From contig NZ_JAVDQF010000001.1 of the NCBI RefSeq assembly GCF_031454135.1, positions 434,001-498,000 on the forward strand: a DNA stretch of 64,000 bases, read 5' to 3'. Within the stretch, counting starts at the first letter, position 1. The number at the start of each line of letters is the position of its first letter. A program made the position numbers and the translations under genes. This DNA is from Arthrobacter russicus. GTDB lineage: Bacteria > Actinomycetota > Actinomycetes > Actinomycetales > Micrococcaceae. Under the pieces are notes generated by a model. That model had not been told where the DNA came from. It saw nothing but the letters and a program-made list of their open reading frames with translations, and did not search any database. Positions 21,732-29,970 of the stretch are shown piece after piece.

Positions 21732-22226
21732 ATGGCCCATCCAGCAGTGCGGATCGAACAGGCAGTCGCCGCCTACGGCTATGACGCCGTAGTCGATTCG
21801 ATGCTGAACTTGCTCGACGGCGAGCTGCCCGGGCTCGGCCTGGCTGTCTTCGGCGGCTCGCAAGGGAAGGGCTGGAAACCGTACTGGTTGCCAGTTTGGG
21901 GTGCCCGGTGCGGACTGTACCTCTGGCGTGAGGACTGCGCTGAGCCGATCATCGGCAACCTCCGGCACGAACATTGGCGGGTTCGTGAGATGTGCGCCAA
22001 GGTCTGTCGCTACCGGCAGATCGGCGTCACGGAACTCCCGGAGCTGCTGGCAGATCCAGTCCCACGGGTCCGGATGGCCGCTGCCCGGGCACTGGGCGAA
22101 GTCGGCGAAGCCGAACACGCGGAAGGCCTGCATGCCATGCTGTCCAGTCCGGAGCCGGCTCAACGAGAAGCCGCCAAGCGCGCGTTGTCGGATCTGGAGG
22201 CCCGCCTGGATCGGCGTTTCGACTGA
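21732..22226 (+). CDS. HEAT-repeat domain protein
   Basis: A 164-residue protein. The C-terminal half has PBS-lyase-type HEAT repeats (IGNLRHEHWRVREMCAKV; LLADPVPRVRMAAARALGEV; MLSSPEPAQREAAKRALSDL). The N-terminal 60 residues form a separate small region. No catalytic residues are seen; HEAT proteins of this size usually mediate protein contacts. It is transcribed toward the RNase P RNA gene on the opposite strand, 57 bases away. Confidence 0.75.
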   Translation: MAHPAVRIEQAVAAYGYDAVVDSMLNLLDGELPGLGLAVFGGSQGKGWKPYWLPVWGARCGLYLWREDCAEPIIGNLRHEHWRVREMCAKVCRYRQIGVTELPELLADPVPRVRMAAARALGEVGEAEHAEGLHAMLSSPEPAQREAAKRALSDLEARLDRRFD

Positions 22227-22283
22227 GCCAGGCCGGTTCTGAGGCGGTGGCCCGTCTGGAAAGACCGGGCCGATCGGGAAAAT

Positions 22284-22657
22284 CGGATGGGGCAGCCTGT
22301 ACGCCGGGTTCTGTTCCGCCGGACCGTTGCCGGTCCGGCGGCGACGATCATCCATCTACGGACGCCGTTGCCGACGCCCTCTAGCGGCCTACCCGGACAC
22401 TCGGGCGAGCAGCCCTCGAACGTGCCCTGTCTGGCCTTGCTCCAAGTGGGGTTTACCTTGCCTTTCCAGTCACCTGGAAAGCGGTGGTCTCTTACACCGC
22501 CGTTTCACCCTTACCTCTGCAAGCAGAGGCGGTCTGTTTTCTGTGGCACTGGCCTGCGGGTTGCCCCGAGTGGGCGTTACCCACCACCTTGCTCTACGGA
22601 GCCCGGACGTTCCTCGGGTTGTTCGCACAACACGCGATCGTCCAGCTGCCCCATCCG
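22284..22657 (-). ncRNA. rnpB: RNase P RNA, bacterial type A
   Basis: This is the catalytic RNA of RNase P, which matures tRNA 5' ends. On the minus strand the ends pair as P1 (CGGATGGGGCAGC with GCTGCCCCATCCG). The conserved cores are seen in order: GAGGAACGTCCGGGCTCC, ACAGAAAACAGACCGCC, GGTAAGGGTGAAA, AGAGACCACCG and GGCAAGGTAAACCCC. The length of about 374 nt suits actinobacteria. Confidence 0.97.
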
Positions 22658-22664
22658 ACCCTCA

Positions 22665-22692
22665 AGTATAGCGGGTTGCGCCACTCCTGGAA
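22665..22692 (-). promoter_or_regulatory. Promoter of rnpB
   Basis: On the minus strand TTCCAG (22692-22687) is followed by a 16-base spacer and TATACT (22670-22665). Transcription would then begin at about 22657, exactly where P1 of the RNase P RNA starts. Confidence 0.6.
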
Positions 22693-22779
22693 TCTCAGTC
22701 AGCCCCGGACCGGTTTGGTGCTGCGGAAAATTCCCAGCCGCCTGCGCCGCGACGCTTTGGCCGATTTTTCTGCCTCGGC

Positions 22780-22875
22780 CTAGAGCCGGTCCAACTCTTG
22801 CGGGTCGGACAAATCCGAGAGCTTTACCGGCAGCGGGTGCAGCGCTTTAGCGCTTCCTACGGGGATCGACGTCAT
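22780..22875 (-). CDS. Possible 31-aa peptide upstream of rnpB
   Basis: ATG 22875 follows AAGGGG with a 5-base spacer and opens 31 codons (MTSIPVGSAKALHPLPVKLS and on to LDRL). It lies 58 bases after the 65-aa gene on the same strand, in an otherwise gene-free stretch between 22658 and 22933. The only evidence is a good ribosome-binding site and a plausible composition. Confidence 0.25.
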   Translation of the reverse strand: MTSIPVGSAKALHPLPVKLSDLSDPQELDRL

Positions 22876-22933
22876 CAATGCCCCTTCATCGGTTCAGTAC
22901 CTTTTCGGCGGAAGGATTCACCGGCAGAACCGA

Positions 22934-23131
22934 TCAGTCCTTGTTGCCTTTGGCGCGTTCGATAGCCCTGGCAATGATTCCGTCCGCCTGATCTCTTTCC
23001 ATGGCCGGCAAAGCGGCTGCAATCGATCCGCCTCCGGAACGAATTTCGTAGGAAGTGGTCCTGGCCTGAGCTATCACGGTGTCGAGATTGCGCCGACCCG
23101 ATGTGTTCTCTACGGTGTTTTGCTGGCTCAT
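22934..23131 (-). CDS. Conserved-looking small protein, 65 aa, unknown
   Basis: A hydrophilic peptide beginning MSQQNTVENTSGRRNLD and ending AIERAKGNKD, with a helical, charged C-terminus (MERDQADGIIARAIERA). ATG 23131 is preceded by a near-perfect ribosome-binding site, GGGAGG six bases upstream, which strongly supports translation. It follows the 432-aa membrane protein by 59 bases and may be in the same transcript. Family not recognised. Confidence 0.6.
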   Translation of the reverse strand: MSQQNTVENTSGRRNLDTVIAQARTTSYEIRSGGGSIAAALPAMERDQADGIIARAIERAKGNKD

Positions 23132-23190
23132 TGACAACCTCCCTCGAAGGTAATTACATGCTACAACCTCAGACCGACGGTCTGAGGCAT

Positions 23191-24489
23191 CTATTGGACA
23201 CGCCGGATATTTTCGGGCGAAGCCGGTCCAAAGATGTACCAGCAGTACCTCGCCGCCGCCACAACCCAGACAGCACCGATCAGCAGCCACAATCCGTTCC
23301 AGGCCCACGGGAGCAAAGGAACCGCAGCGGCCAGCGCCATCAAGAGCAAAATGAGCGCTGAGCACATCAAGGTTTCACGCAATGGTTTGAACATCGCGGT
23401 AGCTAATGAATGTTCCGGGCTGCGAGCAACCCATGAAAACATCAATGCCGGCCCCACGAGAAGAATGGACACCGATGCGGATGGAACCACTGCTGTCTCC
23501 GAAACCAGGGGAAGAAGATCCACCTTGACCAGCCAGGCCACGCCTACGAGCATGCTGACCACGGCGAACGCCAAGTGGGTGAAGGTGTACATTCCACGTT
23601 TAGACAGACTTGCCTCAACTTCGAGAAGCGCCGAATGAAGACGATGCCGGGGAGTCAAGGCCGCATGTGAAACGCCACGGGAGGCCCCTCCAATGTCGAC
23701 ATATTCCTGGACTTGTTCCCGGGCAAGGTCGAATTCGCTGAAAGTAATCTTCCGAAGTTCCACTCCCGGCGGGCTCCTCACTTCAAAGTGCTGGCTAGCG
23801 GCGAATCCGTAATCAGCAACGCGACTAAGGAACCTCGCCCTGCGACCCGATCGCACCTCGGGTGCATCAACCTCGAACGAATACTTGATAATGGTCCGCG
23901 TTCCGGCTCCGGCACGATCGAACTCGATGAGGAAAAGGAAGTGGGTAGCAAGCGCCACGGCAAAAGCAGCAAAGAATTCAAGATCGTTGACCTCTCTGGC
24001 CTCAAGATCGAGATGTTCGTTTCGCCAAGCTCCCCACCAACGTTCGAAATGCCGGATGTTGGCCGAAACCGTAACTTGATCCGAACCAATCAACGTCTGC
24101 AATATCGTAATGAACTCCTGCCACGCGGACGGGTCGGCTTTGAGCGAGGTCGGAGCCCATGCCCGCATCATCTGCAATGCCAAATCCGCATTTTCCGCGG
24201 AACCCAGCATACTCAAGGCTTTGCCTGAGCCGTCAACCAAGTCGAACGATCGCAGCATCCTCTTGTCCAGAAGACCAAGGGGCAATATGACTCGGCCGAT
24301 GGAACCTTCGATGAGAAGGTTGCGAGGCGGAGTTACGTCGAGCGATACCGAGTGCCGATTGCTGCCGGCTTCGTGCAGGGTCAAGGTCTCGACTCGTCGA
24401 TGAACCCAACTCCGCGAATCCAGTAGCAACAGGCTCAGGTTCCGTCCTGCGCTGGCATCCTCCATGGCAAAAAACCTATCGGACACCAC
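23191..24489 (-). CDS. Membrane protein of unknown function with large soluble N-terminal region
   Basis: A 432-residue protein. About the first 280 residues are soluble, with no motif I recognise. The C-terminal 120 residues form four TM helices (near YTFTHLAFAVVSMLVGVAWL, VVPSASVSILLVGPALMF, LMCSALILLLMALAAAVPLL and LWLLIGAVWVVAAARY). GTG 24489 has AGGGGA seven bases upstream; TTG 24495 and ATG 24465 are alternatives. It starts 18 bases after the MmpS-like reading frame, implying an operon. G+C appears lower than that of neighbouring housekeeping genes. Confidence 0.65.
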   Translation of the reverse strand: MVSDRFFAMEDASAGRNLSLLLLDSRSWVHRRVETLTLHEAGSNRHSVSLDVTPPRNLLIEGSIGRVILPLGLLDKRMLRSFDLVDGSGKALSMLGSAENADLALQMMRAWAPTSLKADPSAWQEFITILQTLIGSDQVTVSANIRHFERWWGAWRNEHLDLEAREVNDLEFFAAFAVALATHFLFLIEFDRAGAGTRTIIKYSFEVDAPEVRSGRRARFLSRVADYGFAASQHFEVRSPPGVELRKITFSEFDLAREQVQEYVDIGGASRGVSHAALTPRHRLHSALLEVEASLSKRGMYTFTHLAFAVVSMLVGVAWLVKVDLLPLVSETAVVPSASVSILLVGPALMFSWVARSPEHSLATAMFKPLRETLMCSALILLLMALAAAVPLLPWAWNGLWLLIGAVWVVAAARYCWYIFGPASPENIRRVQ

Positions 24490-24507
24490 CGACAATTCCC
24501 CTGCCGG

Positions 24508-25164
24508 CTATTTCCCGAGATCCGGCAGCGATACGCAGCTGACGAAATTGCTGCCGGACTCCTTGGCCACACTCACTCCGTCGACGAAGATTTCACAGGA
24601 GAAGCTGCCCACTACCGAAAAATCTTGCGGAATGACATTGACGCTGGCCAGAGCCAGGACACTGTCTGGAAAATCCTGGTACCAGGCGCCGTCGGCTTCC
24701 GCGGACTGCGCGCCTTCGCCAGCCTGATAGCGTACGGTGACCGGGATATCGCTCGCGACCACGATCCGGATCGCCTACCGTTTCGGCGCGATGTTGACCC
24801 AGGTCTCCTCGGCCATCCGGCGATCCGAGTTCGAAACCGCTTGGCCCGCCGTGCTCCCGAGCAACACCAGGGTGATCACCGACATGAAGCTGACCACGAT
24901 CGCTATCAGCAGGCCCACACTGCCGGTCACGATGCCTGTGATCGCCATTCCCTTGCCCGCCGTGCGCCGGACCAAGGCCACTATGCCCAACACGACGGCT
25001 GCTGTGCCGAGCAGCAATGCAATGAGCGAGACGAACGGCAGCGCCGCCAGCAGCAACGCGACCACGCCCAGAACCAGGGCCGTGATGGCCAGTCCGCTGC
25101 CCGGTTTGACCTGGGCTGCGAAATCCTCCGGAAGGGTGGCCGGGCGGCCCTCCTGAAATGTCAT
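24508..25164 (-). pseudogene. DUF4190/MmpS-like membrane protein gene interrupted by an in-frame TAG
   Basis: The first part (25164-24778) encodes two to three TM segments typical of DUF4190 (SGLAITALVLGVVALLLAAL; GKGMAITGIVTGSVGLLIAIV) and ends NIAPKR at a TAG (24777-24775). The same frame continues after the stop as AIRIVVASDIPVTVRYQ and on through SCEIFVDGVSVAKESGS to the TGA at 24508, matching the extracytoplasmic MmpS-like domain that normally follows DUF4190 in actinobacterial proteins. So one point nonsense change seems to have split a single gene. Alternatively two proteins are made, the second from GTG 24762, but no ribosome-binding site is evident. Confidence 0.7.
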
Positions 25165-25195
25165 GAAAGCCCTTGGATCTCAGCTGGCGGAAGGT

Positions 25196-26650
25196 TCAGG
25201 ACTTCGGGAACGCCGGCGGATGCACCCCGGCCATTTCTTCCATCACCCGGACCACTTGGCAGGAATAGCCGAATTCGTTGTCGTACCAGACGTAGAGCAC
25301 CAAGTTCTTGCCGGAGGCGATGGTCGCCAAACCGTCCACGATGCCCGCACGCCGGGACCCGACGAAATCGGTGGAAACCACTTCGGGCGAATCGATGTAG
25401 TCGATTTGCCGATGCAGTTCCGAATGCAGTGAAACGTCCCGCAAGTAGGCGTTGACCTCGTCCTTCGACGTCTCGGTCTCCAAATTGAGGTTCAGGATCG
25501 CCATCGAAACATCCGGGGTGGGAACCCGGATCGAATTGCCGGTCAGCTTGCCCAAGAGCTCCGGCAATGCCTTGGCCACGGCCTTGGCGGCGCCGGTTTC
25601 GGTCAGCACCATGTTTAATGCGGCCGAACGCCCACGCCGATCGCCCTTGTGGAAGTTGTCGGTCAGATTCTGGTCATTGGTGAAGGAATGAACGGTCTCG
25701 ACGTGCCCGTGCACGATGCCGAACTTGTCGTTGAGCACCTTCAGCACCGGAGTGATCGCATTCGTGGTGCAGGAAGCCGCCGTGATGATCCGATCGGTAT
25801 CCGAAATCGCCGCATGATTGATCCCATGCACGATGTTCTTCAAGTCGCCCTTGCCCGGAGCGGTGAGCAGCACCCGGGCCACGCCCGGACTCTGCAAGTG
25901 CTGGGACAGGCCGTCGGCATCGCGCCAGCGGCCGGTGTTGTCCACCACCAAGGCGTCCTTGATCCCGTAGGCGGAGTAGTTGACCGCGGCCGGATTGTCC
26001 GCGTAGATCACCTGGATCAAAGTGCCGTTGGCCAAAATGGTGTTGTTCTGCTCGTCGACCGTGATCGTGCCGTCGAAGGGACCATGCACCGAATCCCGGC
26101 GCAGCAGGCTCGCGCGCTTGACCAAATCCTGTTCCGAACCCTTGCGCACCACGATCGCGCGCAGCCGCAGCCCGTTGCCGCCTCCCGCGTGTTCGATCAT
26201 GATCCGCGCCAAGAGGCGTCCGATCCGGCCGAAGCCGTACAGCACCACATCGGTGCTGTTGCGCTCGTCGATGCCCTGCTGTTCGGCCACATCCGCCAGC
26301 TCGGTGCGCAGGAACTCCTCAAGCCCGTACTGCTCGCCGTCGGCCAGTTGCGCTTTGAACCGCAGACTCAGCCGCGCCAGGTCGATCGAGGCTGCACCGA
26401 GTTTCATCCCGGCCAGCGCCTGGAGCATCGGAAGGGTCTCCTCCAAAGGCAGTTCGACGTCGTCGATTTGCCGCGCCCAGCGATGCGCCTTGAGCAAGCC
26501 CATGACCGACTGATTGATCAGCGAACGGCCGTAGACATTGGTGACGACGTTGTTTTCCCGGTAGAGCCGGCCGATCAGCGGGATCATCGCCTCGGCCATC
26601 GCCTCACGTTTCGCCCAAGTGTCGTGGGCGAGTTCGGGGTTCACAGTCAC
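25196..26650 (-). CDS. Glyceraldehyde-3-phosphate dehydrogenase, long actinobacterial (GapB-like) form
   Basis: A 484-residue GAPDH. An N-terminal extension of about 130 residues precedes the Rossmann domain (VVLYGFGRIGRLLARIM). The catalytic cysteine sits in ITAASCTTNAITPVL, and HSFTNDQNLTDN, RGRSAALNM and WYDNEFGYSCQVVR are canonical. The long form corresponds to the second GAPDH of corynebacteria and Arthrobacter, associated with gluconeogenesis in Corynebacterium glutamicum GapB; whether that holds here is inference. GTG 26650 follows GGAAGGAAAACCC. Confidence 0.92.
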   Translation of the reverse strand: MTVNPELAHDTWAKREAMAEAMIPLIGRLYRENNVVTNVYGRSLINQSVMGLLKAHRWARQIDDVELPLEETLPMLQALAGMKLGAASIDLARLSLRFKAQLADGEQYGLEEFLRTELADVAEQQGIDERNSTDVVLYGFGRIGRLLARIMIEHAGGGNGLRLRAIVVRKGSEQDLVKRASLLRRDSVHGPFDGTITVDEQNNTILANGTLIQVIYADNPAAVNYSAYGIKDALVVDNTGRWRDADGLSQHLQSPGVARVLLTAPGKGDLKNIVHGINHAAISDTDRIITAASCTTNAITPVLKVLNDKFGIVHGHVETVHSFTNDQNLTDNFHKGDRRGRSAALNMVLTETGAAKAVAKALPELLGKLTGNSIRVPTPDVSMAILNLNLETETSKDEVNAYLRDVSLHSELHRQIDYIDSPEVVSTDFVGSRRAGIVDGLATIASGKNLVLYVWYDNEFGYSCQVVRVMEEMAGVHPPAFPKS

Positions 26651-26762
26651 GGGTTTTCCTTCCTGAATCGAAACACCTTTGGTTCAGATCCGCTGACAAT
26701 TCTAAGCGTTCGTCCAGGAAGGAATGGCCCGCAACCGGCGCGACGTGGCCAATCTCACGTAC

Positions 26763-27845
26763 TCAGGCCACGGTCTCCGCCAATCGGGGGTAATCGTTGT
26801 AGCCGGCGGCGTCCGCCGTGTAGAAAGTGCTCGGGTCCGGTTCATTCTCCGGATGGCCGCCCGCCCAGCGTTCCAGCAGATCCGGGTTGGCGATCACCGG
26901 GCGCCCGACGGCGACCACATCGGCCAGGCCGTCGGCGACCAGAGCCGCCGCCTCCTCCCGGTCGGTCAACTGGGAAAACCCGCTGTTGAGCATGAACACG
27001 CCACCGAATCTGGACCGCAGCCCCTGCACCAAATCGCTTCCGGCCTCACGGTGCAACACGCTCACGTAGGCCAACCCCATCGGAGCCAGGGCATCGAGCA
27101 ACACGCCATAGGTCGCCGCTGCATCCGTTTCTTCAGATTCGAGCACGTCTTGGATGTTGTGCATCGGAGACAACCGGATGCCGACCCGTTCGGCACCGAT
27201 TTCCGCAGCCACCGCAGCCACTACCTCGATCGCGAAAGCTGCCCGGTTCTCCGGCGAACCGCCATAGCGGTCTTCCCGCACGTTGGAAACCGGGGACAGG
27301 AATTGATGGACCAAATAGCCGTTCGCGCCATGGATTTCCACGCCGTCGAACCCGGCATCCACGGCGCGCCGGGCCGCGGCCACGAACTCCGCACGGACCT
27401 CCTCGACCTCCTCGGTCCGCAGTGCATGCGGCACTTGGTGCGCCAGCTTCTCCCCGCTGAAGTGCACTTTGCCGTCGATCGCAATGGCGCTCGGGGCCAC
27501 GGTACGCCCGGTCCCGGTGAACGCCGTGTGCGCGGTCCGCCCGCCGTGCATGATCTGCATGAAGATCCGTCCGCCGGCCCGATGCACCTCGTCGGTCACC
27601 TTCCGCCACCCGGCGGCCTGCTCGGCGTTCGCAATCCCCGGCTGCCCCTGATAGGACTTGGATTCATCGCTGGGATAAGTCCCCTCGGTGACGATCAGCC
27701 CCAGACTGGCGCGCTGCGCATAGTGTTCGGCGATGAGATCTCCGGGGATTCCTCGACTACCGGAACGCAACCTGGTCAACGGCGCCATGACGACCCGGTT
27801 CGGCAGCGTCAGGCTCCCGAAGGAGACAGGGGAAAACAAGTTCAT
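26763..27845 (-). CDS. NADH:flavin oxidoreductase/alkene reductase (old yellow enzyme)
   Basis: A 360-residue FMN TIM-barrel enzyme that reduces activated C=C bonds of enals, enones or nitro compounds. The N-terminus MNLFSPVSFGSLTLPNRVVM, the active-site strand GVEIHGANGYLVHQFLSP, the catalytic tyrosine region DRYGGSPENR and the C-terminal FMN-phosphate site ADVVAVGRPVIANPDL are all present. ATG 27845 gives the family length; the longer open frame upstream overlaps the divergent yaaA gene and is rejected. The gene is monocistronic and divergent from yaaA. Confidence 0.93.
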   Translation of the reverse strand: MNLFSPVSFGSLTLPNRVVMAPLTRLRSGSRGIPGDLIAEHYAQRASLGLIVTEGTYPSDESKSYQGQPGIANAEQAAGWRKVTDEVHRAGGRIFMQIMHGGRTAHTAFTGTGRTVAPSAIAIDGKVHFSGEKLAHQVPHALRTEEVEEVRAEFVAAARRAVDAGFDGVEIHGANGYLVHQFLSPVSNVREDRYGGSPENRAAFAIEVVAAVAAEIGAERVGIRLSPMHNIQDVLESEETDAAATYGVLLDALAPMGLAYVSVLHREAGSDLVQGLRSRFGGVFMLNSGFSQLTDREEAAALVADGLADVVAVGRPVIANPDLLERWAGGHPENEPDPSTFYTADAAGYNDYPRLAETVA

Positions 27846-27977
27846 ATTCGCGATCTTTCGACGGAGTGCAACGACCGGAACTCGGTTTCCGCCCGGCCCG
27901 GGCGCTTGCGCACCCAAGAGCGACAACACAGCCTCCGGCCCGCGCATTCCGCAGCCCGGTGGCGCTAAGCTCGATGG

Positions 27978-28769
27978 GTGCTGATTCTGCTCCCGCCTTC
28001 CGAAGGCAAAACACCCGCTCCACAAGGCCGCCCGTTGGCGCTGGACGAACTGTCTTTCCCGCAACTGACGGCGGCCCGGGACCGGGTGCATTCGGCGCTC
28101 GCCGAAGTCTCCGCGCATCCGGAAGCGCTCGAACGGCTCGGCGTCGGAGCTTCGCTCGCCGCCGAAGTCGCCCGCAATCTGCGGCTCTCCGACGAACCGG
28201 CGGCAGCCGCGCACAGCATCTACAGCGGGGTGCTCTACGATGCGCTCGGCTACCGCAGCATGACCCCGGTACAACGACGGAAGGCCGACGAATCGATCCT
28301 GGTGATGTCCGGCCTGTGGGGCGCGGTCGGCTTCGCCGACCGGATTCCGGCCTATCGGCTTTCGATGTCCGTCGCCTTGCCCGGCGTCGGACGCTTGGCC
28401 TCCTATTGGAAGCCGCTGCTCAGCGCTGCGCTCGCCGAACGTGCGGTCGGCGAGCTCATCATCGACTGCCGGTCCAGCACCTACGCCACAGCGTGGACGC
28501 CGCCCGCGGAACAGACTGTCGAGGTCAACGTCTTCCAGTTGCGCAACGGCAAACGCTCAGTGGTCTCGCACTTCGCCAAACACACCCGCGGCGAGGTGGC
28601 CAGGCTGCTGCTGACCCGCCGGGGAAATCCGCCGAAATCTCCGGCCGAGCTGCTCCGCGCGACCCAATCCGCCTGGCAGACGGAGTTGCAGCCCGGCAGC
28701 GCCAAGCGACCGCACAGCCTCAATGTGATTCTGCCCGAAGGCGTGAGCTTCGCCGCGCCGAAGCACTGA
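27978..28769 (+). CDS. yaaA: YaaA-family peroxide-stress protein (DUF328)
   Basis: A 263-residue protein with the family start MLILLPPSEGKT and the later conserved stretches YSGVLYDALGY, MSGLWGAVGFADRIPAYRLS, LASYWKPLL, IDCRSSTYA and VSHFAKHTRGEVARLL. In E. coli YaaA lowers free iron and protects DNA during peroxide stress and can bind DNA. GTG start at 27978. Divergent from an old yellow enzyme across a 132-base gap, a pairing that would fit an oxidative-stress setting. Confidence 0.93.
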   Translation: MLILLPPSEGKTPAPQGRPLALDELSFPQLTAARDRVHSALAEVSAHPEALERLGVGASLAAEVARNLRLSDEPAAAAHSIYSGVLYDALGYRSMTPVQRRKADESILVMSGLWGAVGFADRIPAYRLSMSVALPGVGRLASYWKPLLSAALAERAVGELIIDCRSSTYATAWTPPAEQTVEVNVFQLRNGKRSVVSHFAKHTRGEVARLLLTRRGNPPKSPAELLRATQSAWQTELQPGSAKRPHSLNVILPEGVSFAAPKH

Positions 28770-28770
28770 T

Positions 28771-29178
28771 TCACTGCTGCGCGACGAGTTCCACTTCGAA
28801 GCCCTGGGCATCTTCCAGGTAGCCGGCATAATGTGCGGCACCGCCGGCATAGGGATGCTGCTCGGCGAACATCAGCGTCCAGCCGTGCTGACTCGACTCG
28901 GCCAGAATCGATTCGACGGTATCCGCATCCGGCACCGTGAAAGCGAGATGATTCAGCCCGGCGCGCATCCGGTCATGTCCGGCGGAAACTGCCGGGCCGG
29001 CTTCCAGGACCAGGTAGAAATCACCGATCTGCCAAGATGCACCGATCGGATCAGCACCCCAGGAATCTCTGCGGGCAAAGCCGAGCCGGCCCAACAGCCA
29101 ACCGAGGCTGCGTTCGGCTGCCGCGAAGTCCTGCACCCAGATCTCCAAATGGTGCAGCCCGGCCAAACTCAGCTCCAA
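28771..29178 (-). CDS. VOC-family (glyoxalase/bleomycin resistance-like) protein
   Basis: A 135-residue vicinal-oxygen-chelate protein with the paired beta-alpha-beta-beta-beta modules. It begins LAGLHHLEIWVQDFAAAERS and continues with LNHLAFTVPDADTVESIL and AGYLEDAQGFEVELVA. Metal-ligand candidates are H10, H77 and the Glu residues near the C-terminus. The substrate is unknown. The start overlaps the stop of the zinc-ribbon gene upstream by 10 bases, so the two are coupled. Confidence 0.85.
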   Translation of the reverse strand: MELSLAGLHHLEIWVQDFAAAERSLGWLLGRLGFARRDSWGADPIGASWQIGDFYLVLEAGPAVSAGHDRMRAGLNHLAFTVPDADTVESILAESSQHGWTLMFAEQHPYAGGAAHYAGYLEDAQGFEVELVAQQ

Positions 29179-29903
29179 TCAGCGGAACGGACCAGAATGC
29201 AGCCGGAATCAGGGCAAAAGACGATGTCGTCGGCAGCTGCTTTGGAGATATCCGCCAAATCGCCCGGACTCAGTTGCATACCCGACCCCTCCGAGGTGCC
29301 ATGGAACAATCTGGCCGCGCCGATCCCCCGCCGTTCCAACGTCTTTTCGTAGACGCCCAGCAAAGCCGCATCGAAGCTGGCAGCCAGCTCGGCGCGCTGG
29401 CCCTGCACGGTCTGCTGCTCCGACCCGATCGACGCCAACTGGCCGTCGATCTCTTCCTGCACCGCGGCAAGGTCCGCGGCGGCCCGTCGGACGACTTCCG
29501 TCTGGGCCGATTCCCGCCCGGTGATTTCATCCAGACGTTCCATCACTTCGAGTTCGGCGTCTTCCAAGTCCGAACGCCGCTTGGCCAATGACGCCAGATC
29601 TGCTTGCAGCGCCATCAAGTCCTTGGACAGCCCACCCGCGTTGAGCCGGGCTTCGTCCCGGTCGATCCGATTGACCACTTGCTCGACGTCGCCCTCGGCC
29701 CGTTTGAGTTCGGCCTGGGCATCGGCCAACTCGATCGTGATTTGGCCGTGCGCGGAGCGGGCGGCGTCCAGTTCGGCCTGCAGGCGCACCAATCGCGGAT
29801 CCGCGCGCAAGGTCTTGGCCTGCACGGCCAGGTTCTTGGCCCGTCCGTCCAAAGCCTGCAAATCCAACAACCGAATCTGCTCGGCCGGCGCTGCTTTCGC
29901 CAT
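29169..29903 (-). CDS. Coiled-coil protein with degenerate C-terminal zinc ribbon
   Basis: A 244-residue protein. Residues 10-190 are a long antiparallel coiled coil (many Leu/Ala/Glu/Arg heptads, LADAQAELKRAEGDVEQVV), followed by the CT398-type zinc-ribbon region that normally has two CxxC knuckles. Here the first knuckle reads GTSEGSGM with no cysteine and the second reads FCPDSGCILVRS, so zinc binding is doubtful. ATG 29903 follows GGAGAGAGGG. It sits between Nif3 and the VOC gene, the usual actinobacterial neighbourhood. Role unknown, perhaps nucleic-acid associated. Confidence 0.85.
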   Translation of the reverse strand: MAKAAPAEQIRLLDLQALDGRAKNLAVQAKTLRADPRLVRLQAELDAARSAHGQITIELADAQAELKRAEGDVEQVVNRIDRDEARLNAGGLSKDLMALQADLASLAKRRSDLEDAELEVMERLDEITGRESAQTEVVRRAAADLAAVQEEIDGQLASIGSEQQTVQGQRAELAASFDAALLGVYEKTLERRGIGAARLFHGTSEGSGMQLSPGDLADISKAAADDIVFCPDSGCILVRSADWS

Positions 29904-29970
29904 CAGTACCCTCTCTCCACCACGGACCGTTCCGGCCCGATCATCCAAGCCTATGTCCTTCCGGACCGGT

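Noticed and set aside
26763-28274. N-terminal extension of the old yellow enzyme to 503 aa
   Set aside because: The extra 143 codons overlap divergent yaaA and lack conservation; ATG 27845 matches the family N-terminus.
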